Source of the DNA: Saccharothrix sp. NRRL B-16314 | GTDB taxonomy: Bacteria > Actinomycetota > Actinomycetes > Mycobacteriales > Pseudonocardiaceae | Assembly (NCBI RefSeq): GCF_000716595.1 | Contig: NZ_JNXC01000033.1 | Location: 22,907 to 86,906, forward strand | Reading direction: 5' to 3' | DNA: 64,000 nucleotides | In this document: positions 10,423 to 19,968 of the stretch, piece after piece | Position numbering within the stretch: the first letter of the stretch is position 1 | Layout: each line of letters opens with the position of its first letter | Notes under the pieces: generated by a model | Told to the model about the DNA's origin: nothing | The model's database searches: none | Seen by the model: the letters and a program-made list of their open reading frames with translations, nothing else | Translations under genes and position numbers: made by a program

Positions 10423-13068
10423 ATGGGTAGCTACGTGCTCGGTCTTGAGGAGATCGACCAGGCGCAGGTCGCGGTCGTGGGAGGCAAGGGCGCGCACCTG
10501 GGAGAGCTCTCGCGGATCGACGGCGTCCGCGTGCCGCCCGGCTTTTGCGTGACGACGGACGCCTTCCGTCGAATGGTGGAAGACGCACCGTCGATCGACG
10601 ACCGGTTGGACCGGCTGTCGCGGGTGAACCCGGACGACCGGGACGCGATTCGCGCGGTCAGCGCGGAGATCCGACGGACGCTCGAAGAGGTCGCCGTCCC
10701 CGACGAGGTGGCGGTGGCCGTCACCGGCGCGGTCGCCCGGCTCGGCGAGCGGACGGCCTGCGCCATCCGGTCGAGCGCGACGGCGGAGGACCTGCCGGGG
10801 GCCTCCTTCGCGGGCCAGCAGGACACGTACCTGAACGTCGCGGGTGCGGCGGCGATCCTCCGGCACGTCAGCCGGTGCTGGGCCTCGCTGTTCACCGAGC
10901 GGGCGGTGGCCTACCGGCTGCGGAACGGCTTCGACCACCGCCAGGTCCAGATGGCCGTGGTCGTGCAGCAGATGGTGTTCCCGCACGCGGCCGGTGTCCT
11001 GTTCACGGCCGACCCCGTGACGTCCAACCGGAAGGTCGCGTCCGTGGAGGCGACCTTCGGCCTCGGTGAGGCCCTGGTCTCCGGCCTGGTGAACGCGGAC
11101 TCGTACGAGGTGCGGGACGACGAGGTCGTCGCCAAGTCGGTCGCCCACAAGGAGTTCGAGGTCTGCGCCTCGCCGGCCGGTGGGACGCGGGAACGGGCGA
11201 TCGAGCCCGAGCGGCGCGACCGGCCGACGTTGACGGACCCGCAGGTCGTGCGGCTCGTGCGGCTCGGACGACGGATCGAAGCGCACTTCGGCCGTCCCCA
11301 GGACATCGAGTGGTGCCTGGTCGACGACGAGTTCCAGGTCGTCCAGAGCCGGCCGATCACGACGCTGTTCCCCATCCCGGAGGCCGGTGACGGGGAGAAC
11401 CACGTCTACGTCTCAGTCGGTCACCAGCAGATGATGACCGACGCGATGAAGCCACTGGGACTCTCGCTGTGGCAGCTGACGACGCCACGGCCCATGGCCG
11501 AGGCCGGCGGGCGCCTGTTCGTGGACGTCACCGGGATCCTGGCGTCGCCCGCGCGCCGAGCCGGTTTCCTGGACGTCGTGGGGAAGTCCGACCCGCTGAT
11601 GGGGGACGCGCTGCGGACCGTCCTCGGGCGCGACGGCTTCATCCCGTCGGTCCCGGACGACGGTCCGGGCGAGCCGATCCCCGGCGTCGCGCCGGCCACG
11701 ATCGAGACCGACGCGGCCGTCGTCGCCGAGTTGGTCGGGCGCAGCGAGGCTTCCATCGCAGCGGTGAAGCGCGACATCCGGACGAAGTCGGGGTCGGAGC
11801 TGCTCGACTTCGTCCTGGCGGACCTGCAGGAGTTGAAGAAGATCCTCTTCGACCCGCGCAGCCACCAGGTGATCATGGCGGCGATGCAGACGACGTGGTG
11901 GCTCAACGAGCACCTGCACGAGTGGCTGGGGGAGAAGAACGCGGCCGACACGCTGTCGCAGTCCGTTCCCGACAACGTCACGTCGGAGATGGGGCTGGCG
12001 CTGCTCGACGTCGCGGACGTGATCCGGCCGTACCCGGACGTCGTCGCCTTTCTGCGCGATGTCGAGGACGACGGCTTCCTGGACCGGCTCGACGGGCTCG
12101 CGGGCGGGAGGGAAGCGCGCGACGCCATCGTGGCGTACCTCGACAAGTACGGGATGCGGTGCGTCGGCGAGATCGACGTCACGAGGCCGCGGTGGAGCGA
12201 ACGGCCCACCACGTTGCTGCCCATGCTCCTGTCCAACATCAGGAACTTCGAGCCAGGCGCTGCCGAGCGACGTTTCCAGCAGGGGCGGAAGGAGGCGTGG
12301 GACAAGGAGCAGGAGCTGCTGGAGCGCCTGCGGGCGCTGCCGGGCGGGGAGCGGAAGGCCGAGGAGACCAAGCGGATGATCGATCGCGTCCGGACGTTCA
12401 TCGGGTATCGGGAGTACCCGAAGTACGGCATGGTCAGTCGCTACGCCGTGTACAAGCAGGCCTTGCTGGACGAGGCCGTGCGCCTGGTGCGGGCCGGTGT
12501 GCTCCGGGAGAAGGAAGACATCTTCTACCTGCGGTTCCAGGAACTCCAGGAGGTCGTGCGCACGAACCGGGTTGACGACGAGGTGATCCGTCGGCGCAAG
12601 GAGGCGTTCAGGTCGGACGAAGCGCTCAAGCCACCCCGGGTGCTCACGTCGGATGGTGAGGCCGTGGTGGGGGCGTACCGACGTGACGACCTGCCGACCG
12701 GTGCGCTGGTGGGCCTGCCGGTGTCCGCCGGGACGGTCGAAGGGCGGGCGCGGGTCATCCTGGACGTGGCCGAGGCCGACCTCGAACCGGAGGACATCCT
12801 GGTCACGGCGCACACGGACCCGAGCTGGTCGCCTTTGTTCGTCGCGATCGCGGGTCTGGTGACGGAGGTCGGGGGGCTGATGACGCATGGCGCGGTGATC
12901 GCGCGGGAGTACGGCCTGCCGGCTGTCGTCGGAGTGGAAGGGGCCACGCGCTTGATCCGGGATGGGCAGCGGATTCGGGTGAACGGGACCGACGGGTACA
13001 TCGAGATCCTCTCGCCGGACGGCGACCACCGGGTCGGCTTTCCAAGGCACAGCCCCGGAACCCGGTGA
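10423..13068 (+). CDS. rph: Rifampin phosphotransferase (RPH)
   Basis: 881 aa, the family length. RPH inactivates rifamycins by transferring the beta-phosphate of ATP to the ansa C21 hydroxyl. The order is ATP-grasp N-lobe (VGGKGAHLGELSRI; IRSSATAEDLPGASFAGQQDT; QDIEWCLVDDEFQVVQSRPI), a rifamycin-binding middle part, and a C-terminal PEP-utiliser-like swivelling His domain (GGLMTHGAVIAREYGLPAVVG, catalytic His822). I chose ATG at 10423, after GGGGGGAAGG. The longer open frame would cross the RAE and promoter region. It is a single-gene unit, likely induced by rifamycins through the RAE. Related PEP synthases have a similar His motif, but the fold order and RAE favour RPH. Confidence 0.95.
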   Translation: MGSYVLGLEEIDQAQVAVVGGKGAHLGELSRIDGVRVPPGFCVTTDAFRRMVEDAPSIDDRLDRLSRVNPDDRDAIRAVSAEIRRTLEEVAVPDEVAVAVTGAVARLGERTACAIRSSATAEDLPGASFAGQQDTYLNVAGAAAILRHVSRCWASLFTERAVAYRLRNGFDHRQVQMAVVVQQMVFPHAAGVLFTADPVTSNRKVASVEATFGLGEALVSGLVNADSYEVRDDEVVAKSVAHKEFEVCASPAGGTRERAIEPERRDRPTLTDPQVVRLVRLGRRIEAHFGRPQDIEWCLVDDEFQVVQSRPITTLFPIPEAGDGENHVYVSVGHQQMMTDAMKPLGLSLWQLTTPRPMAEAGGRLFVDVTGILASPARRAGFLDVVGKSDPLMGDALRTVLGRDGFIPSVPDDGPGEPIPGVAPATIETDAAVVAELVGRSEASIAAVKRDIRTKSGSELLDFVLADLQELKKILFDPRSHQVIMAAMQTTWWLNEHLHEWLGEKNAADTLSQSVPDNVTSEMGLALLDVADVIRPYPDVVAFLRDVEDDGFLDRLDGLAGGREARDAIVAYLDKYGMRCVGEIDVTRPRWSERPTTLLPMLLSNIRNFEPGAAERRFQQGRKEAWDKEQELLERLRALPGGERKAEETKRMIDRVRTFIGYREYPKYGMVSRYAVYKQALLDEAVRLVRAGVLREKEDIFYLRFQELQEVVRTNRVDDEVIRRRKEAFRSDEALKPPRVLTSDGEAVVGAYRRDDLPTGALVGLPVSAGTVEGRARVILDVAEADLEPEDILVTAHTDPSWSPLFVAIAGLVTEVGGLMTHGAVIAREYGLPAVVGVEGATRLIRDGQRIRVNGTDGYIEILSPDGDHRVGFPRHSPGTR

Positions 13069-13151
13069 GCACCCAGGCCGCTGCGCCGGGCTGGGTGGGC
13101 GGGCCTGCTGGGGCAGTGCTGGGCTCGCCCTTACCGCGGTGCTGCCCCCTG

Positions 13152-13365
13152 CCGGTGCGCGGCACCCAGCGCGCTCGGCCTGCGGTGTAGGACCGGACCC
13201 ACTGCGGAACCGGCCCCGGCCGGTGCTTTCCGCTTCGCGTGTTCGGCCTCCGGTGCCAGGCCGGACTCGGTGATCCGCTGCGGAACCCGCGCTGACCGGT
13301 GCTCGGCGCCCCGCCTGTCCGGCCTGCGTTGTCAGGCCGGACAGGCGCACACCGCACCAGACCCG
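13152..13365. repeat. Three degenerate ~70-bp tandem copies
   Basis: Copies begin at CCGGTGC at 13152, 13220 and 13296 (spacings 68 and 76 bp). Each continues with a TCGGCCT or TCCGGCCTG block, a G/T-rich turn, and an AGG-CCGGAC block. CTGCGGAACC separates copies 1/2 and 2/3. Each unit can thus fold as a hairpin; the third is perfect. Confidence 0.55.
13312..13347. terminator. Strong convergent hairpin
   Basis: CCTGTCCGGCCTG at 13314-13326 pairs perfectly with CAGGCCGGACAGG at 13333-13345 over a 6-base loop. Two further GC pairs extend it to 15 bp. No U-tract follows on either strand, as is common in actinomycetes. Its position between two convergent genes suggests a bidirectional terminator. 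Confidence 0.6.
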
Positions 13366-13468
13366 GCGTCGCACCGCCCTGTCCGCGTCACCTGGCGGGG
13401 CGAGCCCGAACACCCCACTTCGCCGGCCTGTGGCTTGTCCGCCAACCCCTCCCTCACGTTCAGCGCGG

Positions 13469-14179
13469 TCAGCTCGTCCGCTCCGGCCGCCGTCCCTCGA
13501 TCAGCACTTCGAGCCCGTCGAGGATCCGGTTCAGACCGAACTCCCAGCCGTTGTCTCGAACCGTGCCAGCCGTCGACATCGTGGCCTCGTGCAGCGCCGG
13601 GAACCGCTCGCGGTGGTCGCGAAGGATGTCCCGCAGCTGCTTCTCGGCCGTCCACGGCTGAGTGCCCGCCGTCGCCGCCGACTCCGTGTTCCGGATGTGC
13701 CCGCTGAGCAGGAACACCGCATCCATCCGCTCACCACCGTCGAGCCCGGTGTCACCGAGCGCGGCCACGGCGGACTCCGTCCACCCGACCTCGCGCGGCC
13801 CGGTCATGCGTTCGCCGGTGGTCGCGGCGGGCAGCCACGGGTGACGCCGCCACGTCCGGCGCATCAGATCCGCCCACGTGATCAGCCTCGGCCGCCACCC
13901 ACCCGGCACCGTCCGCAGGTTCGGCGGCTCGCCGACAGCCGACTCGATCATCACCGCGACCAGCTCCGCCTTGCTCGACACGTGCCGGTACAGCGCCATC
14001 TTCGTGACGTCCAACCTGGCCGCCACCTGCTGCATCGACACCGACGCCATGCCCTCCGCGTCCGCCACCTCGATCGCGGCGCCGGCGATGCGGTCGACGG
14101 TCAGCGCGAGCCTCGGCGCCCGTGCCGGCTTCTGCCGCGGACCCCACAGCAGGTCCGTGCCCTGGTCCTCGCTCGCCAT
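13469..14179 (-). CDS. TetR/AcrR-family repressor
   Basis: 236 aa. The HTH is at about residues 28-75 (ALTVDRIAGAAIEVAD ... SMQQVAARLDVTKMALYRHV), followed by a TetR_C-type ligand domain (WRRHPWLPAATTGERMTGP; ERMDAVFLLSGHIRNTE). It is divergent from the VOC gene at 14309. The 129-bp space between them carries two near-identical 15-bp palindromes, the likely operator. The VOC protein is thus the probable target. The ligand is unknown. Confidence 0.9.
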   Translation of the reverse strand: MASEDQGTDLLWGPRQKPARAPRLALTVDRIAGAAIEVADAEGMASVSMQQVAARLDVTKMALYRHVSSKAELVAVMIESAVGEPPNLRTVPGGWRPRLITWADLMRRTWRRHPWLPAATTGERMTGPREVGWTESAVAALGDTGLDGGERMDAVFLLSGHIRNTESAATAGTQPWTAEKQLRDILRDHRERFPALHEATMSTAGTVRDNGWEFGLNRILDGLEVLIEGRRPERTS

Positions 14180-14223
14180 CCACTCACCACTTCCGAATCA
14201 GGGCTTGCCCGCGTTGTCGATCT

Positions 14224-14256
14224 GTGTCTATCGTACACCCAGTGTCCATCGGACAC
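14224..14256. promoter_or_regulatory. Doubled TetR-type operator
   Basis: GTGTCTATCGTACAC (14224-14238) and GTGTCCATCGGACAC (14242-14256) are two copies of GTGTCYATCGKACAC, 18 bp apart. The second is a palindrome, with 7-bp arms when the flanking A/T is included. They lie between the divergent TetR and VOC starts. Co-binding of two dimers is inferred. Confidence 0.65.
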
Positions 14257-14308
14257 TCAAGTATCCGGGGGACACCCGGTATCCGTCCGTACCAGTGGGG
14301 GTTCGACC

Positions 14309-14716
14309 ATGTCCGTCAAGATCTTCGTGAACATGCCGGTCGGCGACCTGGCGAAGTCGATCGACTTCTTCGCCGCGCTCGGCTTCAAGCACAACCCGGC
14401 GTTCACCGACGAGAAGGCAAGCTGCGTCGTGTTCGGCGAGAGCGTCTACGCGATGCTGCTCACCGAGCCGTTCTTCCAGTCGTCGCTCACCTCGAAGGAG
14501 ATGGCCGACGCGGGCAAGACCGCCGAGGTGATCCTGGCGCTGTCCCTGGAGAGCCGTGAGCGCGTGGACGAGTTGGCCGACAAGGCCCTGGCGGCCGGTG
14601 GCCAGTTCGTGAAGGAGCCGCAGGACCACGGCTTCATGTACGGCCGCAGCTTCGCCGACCTCGACGGCCACCTGTGGGAGCTGTTCTGGATGGACGAGGC
14701 CGCAGCGCAGGGATGA
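14309..14716 (+). CDS. VOC-family (glyoxalase/bleomycin-resistance fold) protein
   Basis: 135 aa with two beta-alpha-beta-beta-beta units: KIFVNMPVGDLAKSIDFFAALGF at the start, and a second half ending GRSFADLDGHLWELFWMD. The C-terminal D-x-x-G-x-x-W-E segment supplies the usual metal-ligand Glu position. The start is ATG at 14309; upstream open frame is only the antisense of tetR. Such proteins bind or isomerise small compounds, and the paired TetR suggests it is induced by its ligand. The substrate is unknown. Confidence 0.88.
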   Translation: MSVKIFVNMPVGDLAKSIDFFAALGFKHNPAFTDEKASCVVFGESVYAMLLTEPFFQSSLTSKEMADAGKTAEVILALSLESRERVDELADKALAAGGQFVKEPQDHGFMYGRSFADLDGHLWELFWMDEAAAQG

Positions 14717-14906
14717 GCCGTCCCGGGGGGTTCGGCCGCGGCGGCGGGTGAGGTGGCCGGAGTACCACGGGTCCACCCGCTGGAGAACGGTGCCGCGGCG
14801 CGCGGTGGCGGAGCCGCAGGAAGCTTCGCCACCGCGAGCCGGGCGTGTACCCAGGATCGGGACTGGCCGGGGCCGGAACCTGCCTGGGTTCAGGACTCGC
14901 CTGGGG

Positions 14907-16403
<1,497 letters not shown>

Positions 16404-17348
16404 CTACTGCTGGGCGCGTTGGGCCCGAGCCCGGCGCTTGCCCTCGTGCATCGCCTGCACGCGGGCCACCGGGATGGTGTGCCCCTCCGCCACGAGGTCG
16501 TCCGGCAGCTTCTGCGGCGCGGGCATCCGCGAGTGCCACGGGTCCGAGTCGCCGAGCAGGCCGACGGCGGTCCGCACGGTGAAGTCGGCGGGCGTCACGG
16601 AGTCGAGGTCGTCCCAGTCCACCGGGAACGACACGGTGGCGCCCGGCCGGATGCGCGGGCTGTACGCGGCGGCCACGGTCGAGCCGTACGCCCGCGTCGA
16701 GTCGAGGAACACCCGCCCGCCCCGGTCGTCCTTGATGAACGCCGTGGTGGCCGACTCCGGGTCCAGCCGTTCGGCCCGCGCCGCCAGCGCACGCGTGGCG
16801 GCGGCGACGTCGTGGTCGACGCCGTCCACCGGCACGAACACGTGCACGCCCTTGGACCCGCTCGTCTTCACCACCCCGGACAGCCCGTCGTCGGCCAGCG
16901 CGCGGCGGACCAGCTTCGCCGCCGCCACGACCACGTCGAACCCGGCGCCCTCCGGCGGGTCCAGGTCGAGCACCAGGTAGGTCGGCCGTTCGAACGCGCC
17001 CGCGAGCCCCAACGTGACGTGGTACTCGACCGCGCGCTGGTTGGCGAACCACAGCAGCGTGCGCCGGTCCTCGCACACCCCGTACCGGATCTCGCGCTTG
17101 GACGTCTCGGCCCACAGCGTCACCGTCGGCACCCACGGCGGCGTGTACTTCGGCAGGTTCTTCTGGGTGAACGGCTCCTGTCCGGGCCTGACCCGGATCA
17201 CCGACAGGGGCCGACCGGCCAACCCGGGGATGATCCGGTCCCGCACCGCGTCGAGGTAGTCGACCAGGTCGCCCTTGGTCGCGTCGGCCCCGTCGAACAG
17301 CGGCTGGTCGAGGTTCGTCAACGCCACGCCGTCCCGCTCTTCACCCAT
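16404..17348 (-). CDS. LigD-type DNA polymerase/primase domain protein (NHEJ)
   Basis: 314 aa, a stand-alone archaeo-eukaryotic primase domain of the LigD polymerase family. It adds nucleotides at DNA breaks during non-homologous end joining. Motifs: VLDLDPPEGAGF (metal-binding DxD), VVKTSGSKGVHVFVP (nucleotide-binding SGSKG-H), and DWDDLDSVTPADFTV near the end, the third acidic site. The start is ATG at 17348. No ligase, nuclease or Ku gene is adjacent, so it would work with partners encoded elsewhere. An imperfect hairpin (TTCAGT/ACTGAA, 16326-16341) lies downstream. Confidence 0.92.
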   Translation of the reverse strand: MGEERDGVALTNLDQPLFDGADATKGDLVDYLDAVRDRIIPGLAGRPLSVIRVRPGQEPFTQKNLPKYTPPWVPTVTLWAETSKREIRYGVCEDRRTLLWFANQRAVEYHVTLGLAGAFERPTYLVLDLDPPEGAGFDVVVAAAKLVRRALADDGLSGVVKTSGSKGVHVFVPVDGVDHDVAAATRALAARAERLDPESATTAFIKDDRGGRVFLDSTRAYGSTVAAAYSPRIRPGATVSFPVDWDDLDSVTPADFTVRTAVGLLGDSDPWHSRMPAPQKLPDDLVAEGHTIPVARVQAMHEGKRRARAQRAQQ

Positions 17349-17428
17349 CGCACCACCCTTGCCGTTCAGGGCTTCCTCGGCAAGCCGGACACGGCCCGCT
17401 CCGCAGTGGAGCGGGCCGTGTCGCCGGC

Positions 17429-18817
17429 TCAGGCCGGGAGTCGCCAGACCTGGTTGGAGCTGCCGAAGCAGTCCCAGATCTGGAGTCTGGTGCCGTCGGC
17501 CGAACTGGGGCCGGTGGCGTCGAGGCACCGTCCCGAGACGGGGTTGCGGAGGGTGCCGTTCGACTGGGCCTGCCACGTCTGGGCGCCGGTCCCGTTGCAG
17601 TCCCACAGCTGGACGACGGTGCCGTTGGCGGTGCCGCCGCCGCTCACGTCCATGCACTTGCCGAGGGCGCGGAGGGTGCCGTCACCGCCGACGGTCCAGG
17701 ACTGCGCGGCGGTGTTGTTGCACGTCCACAGCTGGACCGCCGTGCCGTTGGCGGTGTTCGCGCCGGCCACGTCCACGCACTTGCCCGCGATACCGGTGAC
17801 GGGGCCGGTGCGTCCGGGCGGCGCGGTGCCGCCCATGACGGTGTCGTAGATGGCGCTGACCAGCGACGTGCTGCCGCTGGTGTCCTGCGACAGCTCCCAG
17901 TTCATGACGCCGCCCGCGTTGGCCATCGCCCACTGGGTCTTGCGCTTGATCGTGGGGACGCCGTTGTAGCACTGCTGCGCGCCGTTGACGGTGACGCAGT
18001 CGCGGTTGGCGTTGGCCGGGTCCATCGCGACCAGCTGCGCGTACGTGTAGTAGTTCGGCCGGCTGTAGAACGGCACGCCGAGGACGGCTTTGGCGGTGGG
18101 CAGGCCGCGGGACTTCCAGTAGTTCACGGTGCCGATGGACCAGTCGTAGTTCGCGTGCGGGCTGCCGCCGTCGTAGGCCATGATGTTGAGCCAGTCGACG
18201 TGGCCGAACACGGCGGGCTGGACGCCTTCGGCGGTGGTGCCGCCGGAGACGACGGCGGCGGTGAGCAGCTTGCCGCGGCTGTGCATGGCGGTGCTCAGCT
18301 GTCCCATGAGGGCGGTGAAGTTGTTCCCCGACGTGCCGGGGTCGGGGTACTCCCAGTCGATGTCGACGCCGTCGAGGTTGTACTGGTTCACCGCGTTGAC
18401 GACGCTGTTGACGAACGTGGTGCGGCTGGTGGCGTTGCCGGCCAGCGCTTCGAACGCCGAGTCGTTGCCGTCGTTCCAGCCGCCGATCGCGAGGGACACG
18501 CGGACGCCGTTGTCGTGGGCCAGGGTGACCAGCGAGGAGAGCTTGCCGGGGTCGGGGATGGCCTGGAGCGTGCCGTTGGAGTTCGGCAGGGCGAACGCGT
18601 AGTTGATGTGGGTGAGCTTGGTGTACTGGACGGCGTTGACGCTGCCGGCCCACGACGGCAGGTAGCCGACGCTCTTGAAGCCGTTGGGCAGGACGGTGGC
18701 CTGAGCGGCCGGCGCGGTGGCGACGGCGACCGTGAGGCCGGCCGCCATCGTGGCGAGGGCGAGGCCTGCGGCGCCCCACCGGGTCGACGTTCGCCGTGGT
18801 TGTGCAGGGGACTGCAT
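17429..18817 (-). CDS. Secreted GH18 chitinase with ricin-B lectin domain
   Basis: 462 aa. The start is ATG at 18817 after GAAAGGA; the frame is open further upstream, but the Sec signal (MQSPAQPRRTS ... APAAQATV) fixes this start. The GH18 barrel has the catalytic motif LDGVDIDWEYP with proton donor Glu156, plus SLAIGGWND and LNIMAYD. A PPGRTGPVTG linker follows. The last ~125 residues are a ricin-type beta-trefoil with three QxW-type repeats (VQLWTCNNTAAQSW; VQLWDCNGTGAQTW; LQIWDCFGSSNQVW) for binding carbohydrate. It hydrolyses beta-1,4-GlcNAc chains outside the cell. Confidence 0.95.
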   Translation of the reverse strand: MQSPAQPRRTSTRWGAAGLALATMAAGLTVAVATAPAAQATVLPNGFKSVGYLPSWAGSVNAVQYTKLTHINYAFALPNSNGTLQAIPDPGKLSSLVTLAHDNGVRVSLAIGGWNDGNDSAFEALAGNATSRTTFVNSVVNAVNQYNLDGVDIDWEYPDPGTSGNNFTALMGQLSTAMHSRGKLLTAAVVSGGTTAEGVQPAVFGHVDWLNIMAYDGGSPHANYDWSIGTVNYWKSRGLPTAKAVLGVPFYSRPNYYTYAQLVAMDPANANRDCVTVNGAQQCYNGVPTIKRKTQWAMANAGGVMNWELSQDTSGSTSLVSAIYDTVMGGTAPPGRTGPVTGIAGKCVDVAGANTANGTAVQLWTCNNTAAQSWTVGGDGTLRALGKCMDVSGGGTANGTVVQLWDCNGTGAQTWQAQSNGTLRNPVSGRCLDATGPSSADGTRLQIWDCFGSSNQVWRLPA

Positions 18818-18965
18818 GGACGTGTCCTTTCGAGAACGGACGCGGTCGGGGGTAGTGGCAGCCGCGCCCGACCTTACTGGACACCCTTGAATCAAGTCAC
18901 GATAAAAGTCGGCTGAGGGTCGGGATTCAGCGGTGTGGTTCAGCGTCGGGGTTCGGCGTCGTGGT

Positions 18966-19826
18966 TCAGCCGAGGGCCGCGATGTCGTGCCGGTGCAGCC
19001 GGGCGGGGTCGGCGATGACCTCGTACGCGGTGATCCGGTCGCGCTCGACGGTGACGGTGAGGGCGAACAGCAGCCGACCGCGTGGGGCGACGACGATGCC
19101 GACCCTTCCGCCCACCAGGGCCGGTTCGGCGTGGTGGGAGTTCGCGGTGAGGGCGACGGTCTCGCGGGCGACGGCGGGTGCGCCGCGGACCTCGGTGGCC
19201 GCGCCGGGCGGCAGGGCGGCGGGGTCGGCGCGACGGACGACGTCGGGGTCGAGCACGGCGATCAGCGCGTCGAAGTCGCCCAGCCGCGCGGCGGCGAGGA
19301 ACGCGTCCACGACCTGCCGTTGGCGGCCGAGTCCGGGCTCGGGGAGCGCACCGCCGCCGCGGACCTTCAGGCGGGCGCGGCTGGCGAGCTTCTTGGTGGT
19401 GGCGGCGCTGCGGCCGACGATCGGCGCGATCCGGTCGAACGGCACGGCGAACGTGTCGTGCAGGACGAACGCCACCCGTTCGGCGGGCGTGAGGGTGTCC
19501 AGGACGACGAGCAACGCGCGCCCGACCGAGTCGGCCAGGACCGCCTCCATCGCGGGGTCGTCCTCGGTGGGCGTCTCGGGCAGGTGACCGACGTTGTCCT
19601 CCCGGCTGACCCGGCGGTGGCGGAGCACGTCGAGGCACACGCGGGAGACGACGGTGCGCAGCCAGGCGGCCAGGTTGTCGACCTCGGCGGCGTCGACCCG
19701 TGACAGCCGGAGCCACGTCTCCTGCACCGCGTCCTCCGCTTCGGGCAGCGAGCCCAGCATCCGGTAGGCCACCGCGCGCAGGTGCGCGCGGTGCGCCTCG
19801 AATCGGTCCGCCGGCTCGTCGCCCAT
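18966..19826 (-). CDS. sigJ: ECF sigma factor, SigJ/ECF41-like with SnoaL domain
   Basis: 286 aa from ATG at 19826. Region 2 is FEAHRAHLRAVAYRMLGS...AEDAVQETWLRL, and region 4 is LTPAERVAFVLHDTFAVPFDRIAPIVGRS. The C-terminal ~110 residues form a SnoaL-like (NTF2) extension (VVDAFLAAARLGDFDALIAVLDPDVV). This extension is the hallmark of ECF41/SigJ-type sigma factors, where it regulates activity without a classical anti-sigma factor. The usual carboxymuconolactone decarboxylase or oxidoreductase partner is not adjacent. It is divergent from the frameshifted beta-helix gene; AGGTGA/TCACCT arms at 19876-19894 lie in the shared promoter space. Confidence 0.9.
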   Translation of the reverse strand: MGDEPADRFEAHRAHLRAVAYRMLGSLPEAEDAVQETWLRLSRVDAAEVDNLAAWLRTVVSRVCLDVLRHRRVSREDNVGHLPETPTEDDPAMEAVLADSVGRALLVVLDTLTPAERVAFVLHDTFAVPFDRIAPIVGRSAATTKKLASRARLKVRGGGALPEPGLGRQRQVVDAFLAAARLGDFDALIAVLDPDVVRRADPAALPPGAATEVRGAPAVARETVALTANSHHAEPALVGGRVGIVVAPRGRLLFALTVTVERDRITAYEVIADPARLHRHDIAALG

Positions 19827-19968
19827 CGGTCCCCTCCCCGCTTCGTCCACCCGGTAGACGAAGCGGGAGGCCGAAAGGTGACGGGCGATCACCTCGACTA
19901 CCCGCCGCCGACGTGGTAGCCAGAGGTCGAGTCACGGTCGCCGCCGGAGACCCGAGGAGATCGATCGC

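Larger units (their letters stand above)
13069..13468. other. 400-bp intergenic region without a gene
   Basis: This is convergent space between rph and the TetR gene. No reading frame here has a plausible start or composition. It holds three degenerate ~70-bp repeats and a very strong hairpin, described separately; nothing else was seen. Confidence 0.6.

Noticed and set aside
13152..13347. CRISPR array
   Set aside because: Three degenerate GC-rich units with no constant repeat, no unique spacers and no cas genes.
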